From Chthoniobacteraceae bacterium (GTDB lineage Bacteria; Verrucomicrobiota; Verrucomicrobiia; Chthoniobacterales; Chthoniobacteraceae), in the NCBI GenBank assembly GCA_947476255.1, contig CANJPY010000023.1, forward strand, positions 1-55,054: DNA of 55,054 bases, written 5' to 3'. Position numbers and translations under genes: made by a program. Numbering within the stretch: the first letter of the stretch is position 1; every line of letters starts with the position of its first letter. Positions 18,801-27,800 of the stretch are shown here, piece after piece. The notes below the pieces were generated by a model. The model did no database searches, had not been told where the DNA came from, and worked only from the letters and a program-made list of their open reading frames with translations.

Positions 18801-18905
18801 GCAACCCTCGCCGAAAAAACACCCTTTGCCGCAGCCCAGAGCGCTTCCTGGACGGCCTTGAGCCGGGCCGTTCTCAATCTGGACGAGGCCATTACCAAAA
18901 ATTGA
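15840..18905 (+). CDS. Secreted cytochrome-c-type DUF1549/DUF1553 protein
   Basis: The 1021-residue protein has a signal peptide (about 1-20) and a planctomycete-type cytochrome domain with CFKCH at 39-43, the heme c motif. A DUF1549 region (about 150-370) follows, containing [20 protein letters not shown] and a second CAQCH at 328-332. A DUF1553 region (about 690-1000, [33 protein letters not shown]) closes the protein. A lysine/aspartate repeat (DAKD four times) sits near residues 393-408. The next gene is a DUF1501 protein whose start lies three bases after this stop; such pairs are typical of Planctomycetes and Verrucomicrobia. The biochemical role is unknown; oxidation of a sugar or sulfated polysaccharide has been suggested for the families, which is not shown here. 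Confidence 0.88.
   Translation: [1021 protein letters not shown]
17016..17062 (+). repeat. 12-bp tandem repeat coding DAKD units
   Basis: Four in-frame copies of a 12-base unit close to GACGCAAAAGAC encode [15 protein letters not shown] in the variable loop between the DUF1549 region and the middle of the cytochrome protein. The copies differ at one synonymous position (GCA or GCC), consistent with slippage followed by drift. Confidence 0.9.
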
Positions 18906-18907
18906 AC

Positions 18908-20347
18908 ATGACACCTCTTCAAAAAGCTTTGCAAACAGGCCGGCGGCAGTTTTTTGCAGATTGCGGCGTAGGCGTCGGGAAAATAGCACTCGCCTCCCTG
19001 CTCACAAACGCGTGCTCGCCAAATCTTTCAGCCGCAGATACCGAAGAGCGCGGCCTCCGTCCAAAAGCCTCCCATTACCCGGGAAAAGCCAAGGCCGTCA
19101 TTCAACTGTTCATGGCCGGCGCCCCCTCGCAACTGGAGCTTTTCGACCCAAAACCTGAACTCGCAAAACTCGAAGGAAAACCTCTCCCCCCTTCCGTGAT
19201 CGGCGGCCAGCGTTATGCATTTATCCGCTCCGATGCCGCAGTTCTTGGTCCGCAGTTCGCGTTTGGAAAACACGGCCAATCCGGCATGGAACTCTCCGAA
19301 ATGTTGCCGCATACAAGCAGCATTGTGGATGACATCGCCCTGGTGCGTTCCTGTAAAACCGACCAGTTCAACCACGCTCCAGCACAGATTTTTATGAACA
19401 CCGGCTTCTCCCAGCCGGGCCGTCCCAGCATCGGTTCTTGGGCCACCTACGGCCTCGGAACGGAAGCCCGGGATCTTCCCTCCTTCGTTGTCATGAGCAC
19501 GGGATCGGGAATTAGTGGCGGCGCCGCGTGCTGGTCCAGCGGCTTCATGCCCAGCCTTTACACCGGCACTCGCTTCCGCAATCAAGGCGATCCCATCTTG
19601 AATGTCACCTCCCCGGAAGGCATCGATCACGTCCAACAACGCGAGACGCTGAATCTGATACGCACACTCAACCAGCACCGCCTCCAAATCGAGGGTGATC
19701 CAGAAATCGCCACGCGCATCGCAAATTATGAAATGGCGTTTCGTCTCCAGAGCTCGGCGCCCGAACTCATGGACCTCAAGAGCGAATCTTCCGAAACACT
19801 CGCGCTCTACGGATGCGAGGCCGAGAAAGCCTCTTTCGCGCGGGCCTGCCTCCTCGCCCGACGCATGGTGGAGAGAGGCGTGCGTTTCATCACCATCTAC
19901 CATGAAGGCTGGGACGCGCATTCCAACGTTTCCGGAAACGTAAAAAACAACTGCAAGCAGACCGACCAGGCCAGTGCCGCGCTCGTGAAGGACCTCAAAC
20001 AAAGGGGCATGCTGGACTCGACTTTGGTCGTTTGGGGCGGTGAGTTCGGACGCACTCCGATGGTCGAAACCAACCCACTACTCGGGAGAGCCCTAGGACG
20101 TGACCACCACCCGCAGGCCTTCTCGATGTGGCTGGCAGGCGGCGGCATCAAAGGCGGCCAAACCTATGGCGCGACAGACGAAATGGGCTTCCATGTTGTC
20201 GAAAACGAAGTTCACGTTCATGACCTTCAGGCTACCCTCCTCCACTGCCTCGGACTGGACCACGAACGCCTCACCTACCGCTACGCGGGGCGCGACTTCA
20301 GACTCACGGACGTGCATGGAAAAGTCGTGAAAGCGCTCCTTTCCTAG
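18908..20347 (+). CDS. DUF1501 secreted sulfatase-like protein
   Basis: The 479-residue protein belongs to the DUF1501 family, which has an alkaline-phosphatase/sulfatase-like fold. Visible marks are an N-terminal Tat-like segment (GRRQFFADCGVGVGKIALASLLTNAC), VIQLFMAGAPSQLELFDPKPEL, IYHEGWDAHSN, VVWGGEFGRTP, and GRDHHPQAFSMWLAGGGIKGGQTYGATDEMG near the metal site. The ATG at 18908 is three bases after the cytochrome gene stop, so the two are almost certainly co-transcribed and probably act together in the cell envelope. A TTG two codons upstream is less likely. Substrate unknown. Confidence 0.88.
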   Translation: MTPLQKALQTGRRQFFADCGVGVGKIALASLLTNACSPNLSAADTEERGLRPKASHYPGKAKAVIQLFMAGAPSQLELFDPKPELAKLEGKPLPPSVIGGQRYAFIRSDAAVLGPQFAFGKHGQSGMELSEMLPHTSSIVDDIALVRSCKTDQFNHAPAQIFMNTGFSQPGRPSIGSWATYGLGTEARDLPSFVVMSTGSGISGGAACWSSGFMPSLYTGTRFRNQGDPILNVTSPEGIDHVQQRETLNLIRTLNQHRLQIEGDPEIATRIANYEMAFRLQSSAPELMDLKSESSETLALYGCEAEKASFARACLLARRMVERGVRFITIYHEGWDAHSNVSGNVKNNCKQTDQASAALVKDLKQRGMLDSTLVVWGGEFGRTPMVETNPLLGRALGRDHHPQAFSMWLAGGGIKGGQTYGATDEMGFHVVENEVHVHDLQATLLHCLGLDHERLTYRYAGRDFRLTDVHGKVVKALLS

Positions 20348-20363
20348 TCCCACATCGACCGAC

Positions 20364-20384
20364 AAAAAAGGCATCTAAGCCTTT
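20364..20384 (-). terminator. Rho-independent terminator of the DEAD-box helicase gene
   Basis: Read on the minus strand, AAAGGC (20384 side) pairs with GCCTTT across a six-base loop and is followed by a run of T (complement of 20364-20369). It lies 14 bases after the helicase stop codon. The stem is short but could also stop transcripts arriving from the convergent DUF1501 gene. Confidence 0.55.
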
Positions 20385-20397
20385 ACCAACAGGTCCG

Positions 20398-21516
20398 CTA
20401 CCGCAGTTGGGTGAAAGTCAGTCCGAGCCGTTTTCCAAGACGATCAATGTCCGCTTTTTCCCTTTGTCCAATCATCGCAATGGACACTCCGCTGCGTCCT
20501 GCACGCCCAGTCCTTCCACTGCGGTGAGTATAATATTCAATCTGATCCGGCAATTGATGATGAATAACAAACGCCAAGCCCTCGACGTCAATGCCGCGGG
20601 CCGCCACGTCGGTCGCAATCAAATACTGGAAGCGTCCCTTCCGAAACGAGCGCAGTACTTTGTCTCGTTCCAATTGCGGCAGGTCTCCCTGTAAAACGCC
20701 AACGGCAAAGCCCTCCGCAGACAACTCTTCTGACAACTTCGTCGCACCCGCCTTCGTCCTGCAAAAAACAACTCCCCGCTCCTGCCCCTGACGCCTTAAA
20801 AAATCCACCAGCTTCTTCGTTTTTTCCTTCACAGTGCAAAGGATAAACCTGTGTTCGATATCACGGTTCACGACATGCCTGTGGTCCACTTTAAGCACAT
20901 GGGCCGTGGGGGCCATATAATCGGAGATCAAACGCTGCACCCCATCAGGAATCGTCGCTGAAAACAGCCATGTCGCCCGCCGCTTCTCCGTCTGGTTGCA
21001 AATGAACGCGACCTCCGCTTTAAAACCAAGAGAAAGCATTTCATCGGCCTCGTCGAGCACCAGCAACTGCACCGCATCCAGAGCCAAAGCCTTTTTGGCC
21101 AACAGATCGAGCAACCTGCCGGGAGTCACCACGATCGCGTGCGTGGGGCGGGCCAGAGCCGCCACCTGGCGGTCCATATCGTCCCCGCCTGTAAGCACTT
21201 CGACAAAGACCTTCTCCGCGCTGTATTTCGTGAACCGGAACAACTGTTTTCCAATTTGCTTGGCCAGTTCCCGCGTCGGAGCCACTACAACGGCCTGAAT
21301 CTTCGGAGACTTGGGATCCAACTGCATGAGCAGCGGCAGACCGAATGCCGCCGTCTTCCCCGTGCCAGTCTGGGCCTGGGCAATAAAATCACCGCCGTCC
21401 TTGAGCAGAAAAGGCAACGCATCACGTTGAATCGGAGTGGGCTCCTGTATGCCAAGATCCTGCAATCCGCGGATCAAATCCGGCCTCACTCCCAGCGCGT
21501 TAAAAGATTTCGACAT
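20398..21516 (-). CDS. DEAD-box ATP-dependent RNA helicase
   Basis: The 372-residue protein has all helicase motifs in order: the Q motif (QEPTPIQ), I (AQTGTGKT), Ia (PTRELA), Ib (TPGR), II (DEAD), III (SAT), V (ATDVAARGID) and VI (HRSGRTGRAG). It consists of little more than the two RecA-like domains and ends at FTQLR, so it lacks the C-terminal RNA-binding extensions of DbpA, CsdA or SrmB. That minimal build is close to RhlE/DeaD cores, but the exact subfamily is not clear. Likely roles are ribosome assembly or mRNA decay. It is followed by a terminator. Confidence 0.93.
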   Translation of the reverse strand: MSKSFNALGVRPDLIRGLQDLGIQEPTPIQRDALPFLLKDGGDFIAQAQTGTGKTAAFGLPLLMQLDPKSPKIQAVVVAPTRELAKQIGKQLFRFTKYSAEKVFVEVLTGGDDMDRQVAALARPTHAIVVTPGRLLDLLAKKALALDAVQLLVLDEADEMLSLGFKAEVAFICNQTEKRRATWLFSATIPDGVQRLISDYMAPTAHVLKVDHRHVVNRDIEHRFILCTVKEKTKKLVDFLRRQGQERGVVFCRTKAGATKLSEELSAEGFAVGVLQGDLPQLERDKVLRSFRKGRFQYLIATDVAARGIDVEGLAFVIHHQLPDQIEYYTHRSGRTGRAGRSGVSIAMIGQREKADIDRLGKRLGLTFTQLR

Positions 21517-21631
21517 CGTTACATTCTCTCAGTCAAGCCCGCCCACAAACTCCACCGCCTGCTCCCGCAACCGGATCGGACACCGCTGTTGTTCCCTGTT
21601 TCAAAATAAACCAAACCTCCAAAATCACGCA

Positions 21632-22036
21632 CTAATGCGTCCCACACCCCTCATTGCAGCAATCATTTAAGAAGTCGTCGGGAACAGGCACACGCCCCAC
21701 TTCAAAAGTCTTCGAAAGCATTGGGTAAAAAAGCTTTTGCAAAGACTGAAGCTCATCCTGGGCCGCGAGAAAATCACTGGCGACTGGCTTACTCAAAACA
21801 GAATCCCTCAACTCCTCAAAATCAGCCATCTCCTCGGGAGTGACGGGAACCCCGGACGACTGCTTCTGTTGGAGCAGCTGGGCGCGGTCGTTCACCATTT
21901 GAAACTCGAACTTGGCGAGCTCGTCGTTCATGAAGGCGTCCATCTTTTGGAACATTTCAGAAAAACCAGGGTACTCGACGATGGCCGCGCACAGTTCCCT
22001 CGTCTTTTGTTCAATCAATGCCTGAGCGTTTTCCAT
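21632..22036 (-). CDS. YlbF/YmcA-family protein with Cys-rich C-terminus
   Basis: The 134-residue product begins MENAQALIEQKTRELCAAI and is nearly all helical, with the YlbF-family pattern FQKMDAF..., then SDFLAAQDELQSLQKLFYPMLSK. In Bacillus subtilis, YlbF with YmcA and YaaT forms a complex that carries iron-sulfur clusters and tunes RNase Y processing. This protein ends in DCCNEGCGTH, three Cys and a His that could take part in a cluster. The start at 22036 is used because upstream codons in the long frame run through the preceding terminator and another gene. It has no obvious ribosome site. Confidence 0.75.
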   Translation of the reverse strand: MENAQALIEQKTRELCAAIVEYPGFSEMFQKMDAFMNDELAKFEFQMVNDRAQLLQQKQSSGVPVTPEEMADFEELRDSVLSKPVASDFLAAQDELQSLQKLFYPMLSKTFEVGRVPVPDDFLNDCCNEGCGTH

Positions 22037-22052
22037 AAAATTTTGTGCTGAT

Positions 22053-22088
22053 AAAAAAACAGGCCCGCAGCGGATGCCGCGGACCTGT
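22053..22088 (-). terminator. Rho-independent terminator between the small basic protein gene and ylbF-like gene
   Basis: On the minus strand, ACAGGTCCGC pairs with GCGGGCCTGT (one G-U) over a ten-base loop and is followed by seven T. It starts 33 bases after the small basic protein stop codon and ends only 17 bases before the ATG of the YlbF-family gene, so most transcripts should stop before that gene. Confidence 0.85.
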
Positions 22089-22121
22089 AAATTGTTAAAA
22101 ACTTGATGAATGGAACCCGAC

Positions 22122-22277
22122 CTACGCTTCGGGCATCGTCTTGCGAAGGCCGATGACTTTGTCCCCGGGCTTGAACTGCCCGCGCTTCTTGAGAAGCTCG
22201 ACGCGTTCAAAGCGCTTGAGAACGTTGCGTTTAGCGGTAATGGTACTGGCCCCTTTGAGGCTGCGATGCTGGGACAT
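22122..22277 (-). CDS. Chlamydia/Verrucomicrobium-type small basic protein
   Basis: A 51-residue, strongly basic protein is encoded from ATG at 22277 to TAG at 22122. It begins MSQHRSLKGASTITAKRNVL and continues with a KRFERVELLKKRG helix and a GDKVIGLRKT tail. This pattern matches the small basic protein family shared by Chlamydiae and Verrucomicrobia, thought to be ribosome-associated or otherwise conserved with translation genes; its exact function is not established. A strong terminator follows. It is the best single taxonomic marker in the window. Confidence 0.85.
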   Translation of the reverse strand: MSQHRSLKGASTITAKRNVLKRFERVELLKKRGQFKPGDKVIGLRKTMPEA

Positions 22278-22370
22278 AAAAGTAAAAATCTGAGCCAAGA
22301 ACCCTAATGCGCCTTAGCCTCATGTGTAAAGAATGATTTGAAGAAGAAACTCGAAATCTAACCCAACACC

Positions 22371-23585
22371 CTATTCCCCCATGTTCAAAGTGACGTAGTC
22401 CGTGCTCAGGTCCGTGGTAAATACATTGTACTCGGCAGAACCTAGATTCAGGTGAACGCAGACTCGGAAACGGTCGGCAGCCACGGCGAGCTTGAGCTTA
22501 TCCATCGGCGTCGAACTGGCCAAACCTCCCTTCACCGCGAGAATCCCATCGTAGTAAATGTCCACGAGTTCCTCCCTCATCTTAATACCCGCGTACCCAA
22601 TCGCATCCATGATGCGCCCCCAATTCGGATCGCCCCCAAACCAAGCGCACTTCACCAGACACGATTTGGCAATCGCCTCCGCCGCACGTCGGGCATCAGA
22701 AAACGTAGACGCGCCACTGACATACACTTCCACAAACTTTGTGACGCCCTCTCCATCCTCCACAATCATCTTTGCCAGCGACAAAGTCACATGATCCAGA
22801 GCGCGCTGAAAATGTTCAAAATCTGAGGTTCCCACTCGCAGCGTCTCGTTTCCCGCACGCCCGTTCGCCAGCATGAGCACAGTATCGTTGGTGCTCATGT
22901 CCCCATCCACGGTGATGCGGTTGAAAGAGTGCTCCACGGAAACCGACAGTGCTTGTTGAAGCTCGGCTTTTTCAATCTTCGCGTCTGTGGTGATGAAACA
23001 CAACATCGTCGCCATGTTGGGGTCAATCATCCCCGCGCCCTTGGCGATTCCCCCAATGCGCACCGTCCCAGACGAAAGCACGACCTCCACCGCGATTTCT
23101 TTTTTGACGGTATCACTCGTCATAATCGCCTCAGCCGCCTCCGAAGAACCCGCGGCATGGACCACCCCCGAAAGCTTCGAGATGGACGCCTCCATCTTTT
23201 CAATCGGCAATTGCACCCCGATGCGTCCGGTCGAACACACCAGCACCTGTCGATCCTTCACCCCCAACGCATGCGCAACCGCGTGCGCCATCCGCTTTGC
23301 ATTCTCAATGCCCTCCACCCCAGTACAGGCATTTGCATTGCCTGCGTTTGCCACAATAGCCCGGATCTCCGGCGCACGCATATGCGCCGCAGAAACACGC
23401 ACCGGCGCCGCCTTCACCTTATTTGTGGTGAAAGTCCCGGCGGCTATCGCAGGGTCTTCGGAAACAATCATCGCGATGTCCGGACGGTCCAAATTGGAAG
23501 CCTTGATGCCACAATAAAGACTGCCGGAAAGGAAACCGGCGGGGGCATTAAGGCCACCAGAAATTTCAGAATAAACAGAGGACAT
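22371..23585 (-). CDS. argJ: Bifunctional ornithine acetyltransferase / N-acetylglutamate synthase
   Basis: ArgJ transfers the acetyl group from N-acetylornithine to glutamate, recycling acetyl in arginine synthesis, and often also makes N-acetylglutamate from acetyl-CoA. The 404-residue precursor has the self-cleavage site at Ala192-Thr193 in the segment KGAGMIDPNMATMLCFITTDA; Thr193 becomes the N-terminal nucleophile of the beta chain. Other family marks are AIVANAGNANACTG, STGRIGV and DPNWGRIMDAIGYAG. It lies 88 bases downstream of argC on the same strand and probably forms an operon with it. Confidence 0.94.
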   Translation of the reverse strand: MSSVYSEISGGLNAPAGFLSGSLYCGIKASNLDRPDIAMIVSEDPAIAAGTFTTNKVKAAPVRVSAAHMRAPEIRAIVANAGNANACTGVEGIENAKRMAHAVAHALGVKDRQVLVCSTGRIGVQLPIEKMEASISKLSGVVHAAGSSEAAEAIMTSDTVKKEIAVEVVLSSGTVRIGGIAKGAGMIDPNMATMLCFITTDAKIEKAELQQALSVSVEHSFNRITVDGDMSTNDTVLMLANGRAGNETLRVGTSDFEHFQRALDHVTLSLAKMIVEDGEGVTKFVEVYVSGASTFSDARRAAEAIAKSCLVKCAWFGGDPNWGRIMDAIGYAGIKMREELVDIYYDGILAVKGGLASSTPMDKLKLAVAADRFRVCVHLNLGSAEYNVFTTDLSTDYVTLNMGE

Positions 23586-23673
23586 GAAGCAGGAATGATG
23601 ACTCGGACTATCTCAACATGAATACCAAGCGGACAAATTCTTACTAAAAACCTAACTAAACTCCAAAATAAAG

Positions 23674-24714
23674 TTAGAGAAGTCCGCAGGTTTCATCCCA
23701 ACCGCACAAAATATTCAAGCACTGCACCGCCTGTCCCGCAGCCCCCTTGACCAAATTGTCCTCCGCACTCAAGAGCACGAGGCGCCCTGTGCGCGCGTCG
23801 TAGCGCCACGCAATGTCTATGAAGTTACTGTGGGTGACGTACTTGGTGTCAGGCAGACCGCCGCCCTTGAGCAGCCTCACAAATTGCGCGCCAGCATAGG
23901 CCCCGGCCAACGCCTCGCCAATCTGCTCCGGAACCACGCCCCTGCGCGGCTTTGCGTAGATAGTCGTATGAATCCCACGGGTCACAGGCGCCAAATGAGG
24001 CGTAAAGCTAATCAATACGGTTGATTTCGCGGCACTCGAAAGCTCCTGCTCAATTTCCGCGAGATGCCTATGTTTAGGCACCCCATAAGCACGAATGCTC
24101 TCATTACACTCAGCATACAAATAGTCGACTTTTGCGTTACGTCCCGCACCACTCACACCGCTCAGACTGCAAACGTGAATCGAGTCCGTTTCCAAAAGAT
24201 TCGCCCGCAACAGGGGAATCAACGGCAGCAAAATGCTCGTCGGATAACAACCGGCACACGCTACGAGATCCGCCCCTTTCAGCGCCTCTCGGTACACCTC
24301 CGCAAGACCGTAAACGCTGCGCGCCGCGAGTTCCGGTTCGTGATGCGCTTCGCCATAAAATTCCTCGTATACGGAAACATCTTTGATTCTGAAATCTGCG
24401 CTTAAATCCAGCACCTTCAATCCCGCGCGTAACAAAGGCCCGGCGAACTCATGAGCAAGACCGTGAGGCAAAGCCAAAAAAACATGCCCGGCCCCAGATG
24501 CTACAACCGACTCCACATCGGAATTGATGAACGGTAATTCGGAGTAACGCATCCCTGCAAAGCGTGGAAACACACTTCCCAGCGTCTGTCCCGCAAGCTG
24601 CCTCGACGTAAGCGCCACTAGTTCTGCGCGGGGATGAGCGATGAGCAGCCGCACCAATTCTTCTCCCGAGTATCCACTGGCTCCTACAACGGCAACTTTA
24701 ACAGATGTCTGCAT
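23674..24714 (-). CDS. argC: N-acetyl-gamma-glutamyl-phosphate reductase
   Basis: ArgC reduces N-acetylglutamyl phosphate to the semialdehyde, the third step of arginine synthesis. The 346-residue protein opens with the NADP-binding GASGYSGEELVRLL and carries the active-site Cys156 in AGCYPTS. The later blocks SGVSGAGR, FTPHLAPVTRGIHTTIYA and NLVKGAAGQAVQ are typical. argJ follows. The other arginine genes (argB, argD, argF) are not present nearby. I see no ARG box or T-box leader in front of it. Confidence 0.95.
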   Translation of the reverse strand: MQTSVKVAVVGASGYSGEELVRLLIAHPRAELVALTSRQLAGQTLGSVFPRFAGMRYSELPFINSDVESVVASGAGHVFLALPHGLAHEFAGPLLRAGLKVLDLSADFRIKDVSVYEEFYGEAHHEPELAARSVYGLAEVYREALKGADLVACAGCYPTSILLPLIPLLRANLLETDSIHVCSLSGVSGAGRNAKVDYLYAECNESIRAYGVPKHRHLAEIEQELSSAAKSTVLISFTPHLAPVTRGIHTTIYAKPRRGVVPEQIGEALAGAYAGAQFVRLLKGGGLPDTKYVTHSNFIDIAWRYDARTGRLVLLSAEDNLVKGAAGQAVQCLNILCGWDETCGLL

Positions 24715-24835
24715 AACAACCCCAATGTAACTAATACCGGACGCCTAGGAACCTAAAAAGTGGAAGTTCCCAATCTAATCGAACCTCCCATCGCGAAGCA
24801 AATCGCCCACACTGGCCGCACAATGCTGCGGCTCC

Positions 24836-27800
24836 TCAGTGAAAGTCATGAGAGGAACCTGCGGGAAGCGCACCTGAAAGAATGCGTTCAACGCGATGGG
24901 CACGGAGATTCGAAACCCCCTCCTCCTGCTGCACAAACCCCTCAATTTGAAGGAAATTTTCCGTCGCAATCAGAAGCCGGATTTTCTCGTAAAGTGCCGG
25001 GCGTATCACCACATTGGCCACTCCCGTTTCATCCTCGAGACTCAAGAACACAAATCCTTTGGCGGTCCCTGGCCGTTGCCGGCAAATCACCATCCCTGCA
25101 GCAAGCACGAAACTTCCATGCGGCGCTGTCTTGAGTTCCGCGGCCGTCCAGGCTTCCGGCAGTTGCTCCCGAAGCAAACGCATCGCATGCGGTCCAGTGG
25201 AAACGGAGGTCGCTTCAAAATCAGCATTCAAGCGCTCTTCGGGAGTCATCGGCAAGAGAGGACACGCCGTGTCCAAAGCCCCCGCATTGCGACTGCCCAC
25301 AAGCGCAAACAGATCCCCCTGCTCAGGTGCTTGAATCTGCCAGAGTGCCTCCCGGCGATGTGACGCCAGTCCGGCAAAAGCTCCCGAAATTGCAAGCGCC
25401 TGCAATTCATCCTTATCCAAGACTACGCGGCGTTGGAAATCGTTTATCGAAGTAAAGACCGCACGTTTACGCTCGCCCAGAAGCGCCCCGCCGTGGGCCG
25501 CCGAAAGTTTGCCTACCATGTTCAAGCCCAGTCGTATCGCACTGTCACTTTCCACCGTGCACAACCACTCGGACGTGAGCACCGCCACCGGCAGAACCCG
25601 TATTCCATGCGCCTTGGCGTCGTTAATCAACGTGGCGCTGGAGTAAAAGCCCATGGGCTGGTTGTTAAGAAGCGACACATAAAACTCAGCCGCTCTGTGC
25701 ACCTTCATCCAGGCGCTCGCGTACGCGATGAGGGCAAAACTAATCGCATGCGATTCCGGGAAACCATACAGTGCAAATGACCGCATTGATTGCAGCACTT
25801 TTTCAATAAGTTCTTCCGTGTGCGAGCGCTCCCGCATCCGCGCACGCAGGTTGTCGCACACTCTTTCCATTCTTTCTGGCGAGCGCAGATCACTCAGTGC
25901 CCTTCTGAGTTCCTCGGCCTCGGCGGCGCTAAAACCTGCGATCACCATTGCAATGCGCAGGAGTTGTTCCTGAAAAAGCGCCACGCCCAGGGTACGCGAA
26001 AGAATGGGTTCAAGGTCCGGATGAAGATAGCTGACCGGTTCCCTGCCACTGCGTCTGGCGAGATAGGGATGCACCATGTCGCCCTGAATGGGCCCGGGAC
26101 GAATGATCGCCACTTCCACAACCACATCGTAGAAACAGCGGGGTTTCATTCGCGGCAGCGTGGCCATCTGCGCCCTGCTCTCGATCTGGAAAACACCGAT
26201 GGTGTCCGCCGCCTGCATCAAAGCGTAGGTTGCGGTATCATCTTTGGGGATGGAGGCAAGTTCCACAGGACGGTTGCGAACAGAACACAGTTCCAAAGTG
26301 TCCTGCATGACCGCCATCATTCCAAGGCCCAGCAAATCTACTTTGATGATCCCAAGATCCTCACAGTCATACTTGTCCCATTGCGCCACGACGCGCCCCT
26401 CCATCGAAGCTCTCTCCAATGGAACCAAGGACGAAAGCCGGCCCTCACAAATGATCATCCCTCCCGAGTGCTGCCCCAAGTGTCGCGGCAAGGTGCGCAG
26501 CGCCTCATACAAGCGAAGCGCGGCGGGAGCACGCGGGTGCGTGGATGGCAAACCCGCTTTTTCCATCTGTTCCGCAATCGCCAACGTGTGAGGAAAATCG
26601 CCGCTGGAAAACAAAGCGGAGAAACGCCCCAACATGGCCGGCGAAAAGTTCAACGCCTTTCCAATTTCGCGCATCGCACTTTTTCCCCGGAAGGTAATCA
26701 CATTGGCCGTCATGGCCGCGCCATGTTCGCCGTAACGCTGATAAACCTCCTGAATCACCGCCTCTCGCCGAGGGCCGCTGGGAAGGTCCAAATCGATATC
26801 CGGCCAACTGGTGCGGCCTTCCGACAAAAATCGCTCAAACAAGAGGTCGCACGCAATCGGGTCACAGGCTGTGATTCCCAAGGAATAACACACCACGGAG
26901 TTCGCCGCCGAGCCCCTGCCCTGCACAAGAATGTTCCGGCTTTTGCAAAAATTCACCAGATCCCAAACGATCAAGAAATATCCCGAAAAGCCCAACTGCG
27001 CTATCAGACCGAGTTCCCGTTCCAACTGGGCGCCCACTCTGGCACTCCACTGGGGATAGCGTTCCCGCGCTCCTGCGAGCGTCACACCCCGCAAATACGT
27101 GTCCATGGTTTCCCCGACTGGAACGGAATACTCCGGAAACACGTACCCCAAATCAGCCAGCGTAAACTCGAGAGACTCAGCAAGGCGTACCGTATTACGA
27201 ACGGCCTCTGGACAGTGCGCGAACAGGCGCTGCATTTGAGCGGCGGGCCGCAAATATCTCTCGCCGTTTGCAGACAGAAGCCGCCCTGCTGCGTCCAAGT
27301 GCGTGTGCTCGCGCATGCAGGTGAACACATCGAGCACCTCGCGACCGCCCGTGTCCGCGTAGAGCACACCACCGGTAGCCAGGGGCGCCAACCCTCGCTC
27401 ACCGGCTAGAGCCAGCAGTCGCTGATGCAACAAGGGCTCCTCGCGCTGCAAAGAACGCTGCAACTCTACAAAAACATTCTGCGCACCGAAACTTTCCTCC
27501 AGCCGCCGCGTCACATTCAAAGCCGACGCAGGCCCGCCATTCACCAAGGCCTTTTGAATCGGTCCCTCTTCATCGCCGGTGAGCGCCACCAAACCCTCCG
27601 CAAACTCAGTCAATTCCCCCCACCTCACGGGCGAATTCCCCTTGCTGCCACGGAGATGGGCGCGCGTCAGAAGCTGGCACAAGTTCCGATAACCTTGCTG
27701 TGAACGCACCAGCACTGGCAATATCCCGCCGTCCTCGAGCGTCAGTTCCGCGCCCGTCACCGGGCGGATTCCCGCAGAGGATGCGGCGTTATGAAGCCGG

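Noticed and set aside
24811-24832. GCCGCA/TGCGGC hairpin just after dnaE2
   Set aside because: The stem is short and lacks a T run, so I did not list it as a terminator.
25790-27409. A 539-codon plus-strand frame opposite dnaE2
   Set aside because: It is fully antisense to a strongly conserved polymerase gene, has an Arg/His-rich composition typical of a shadow frame, and shows no recognisable domain.
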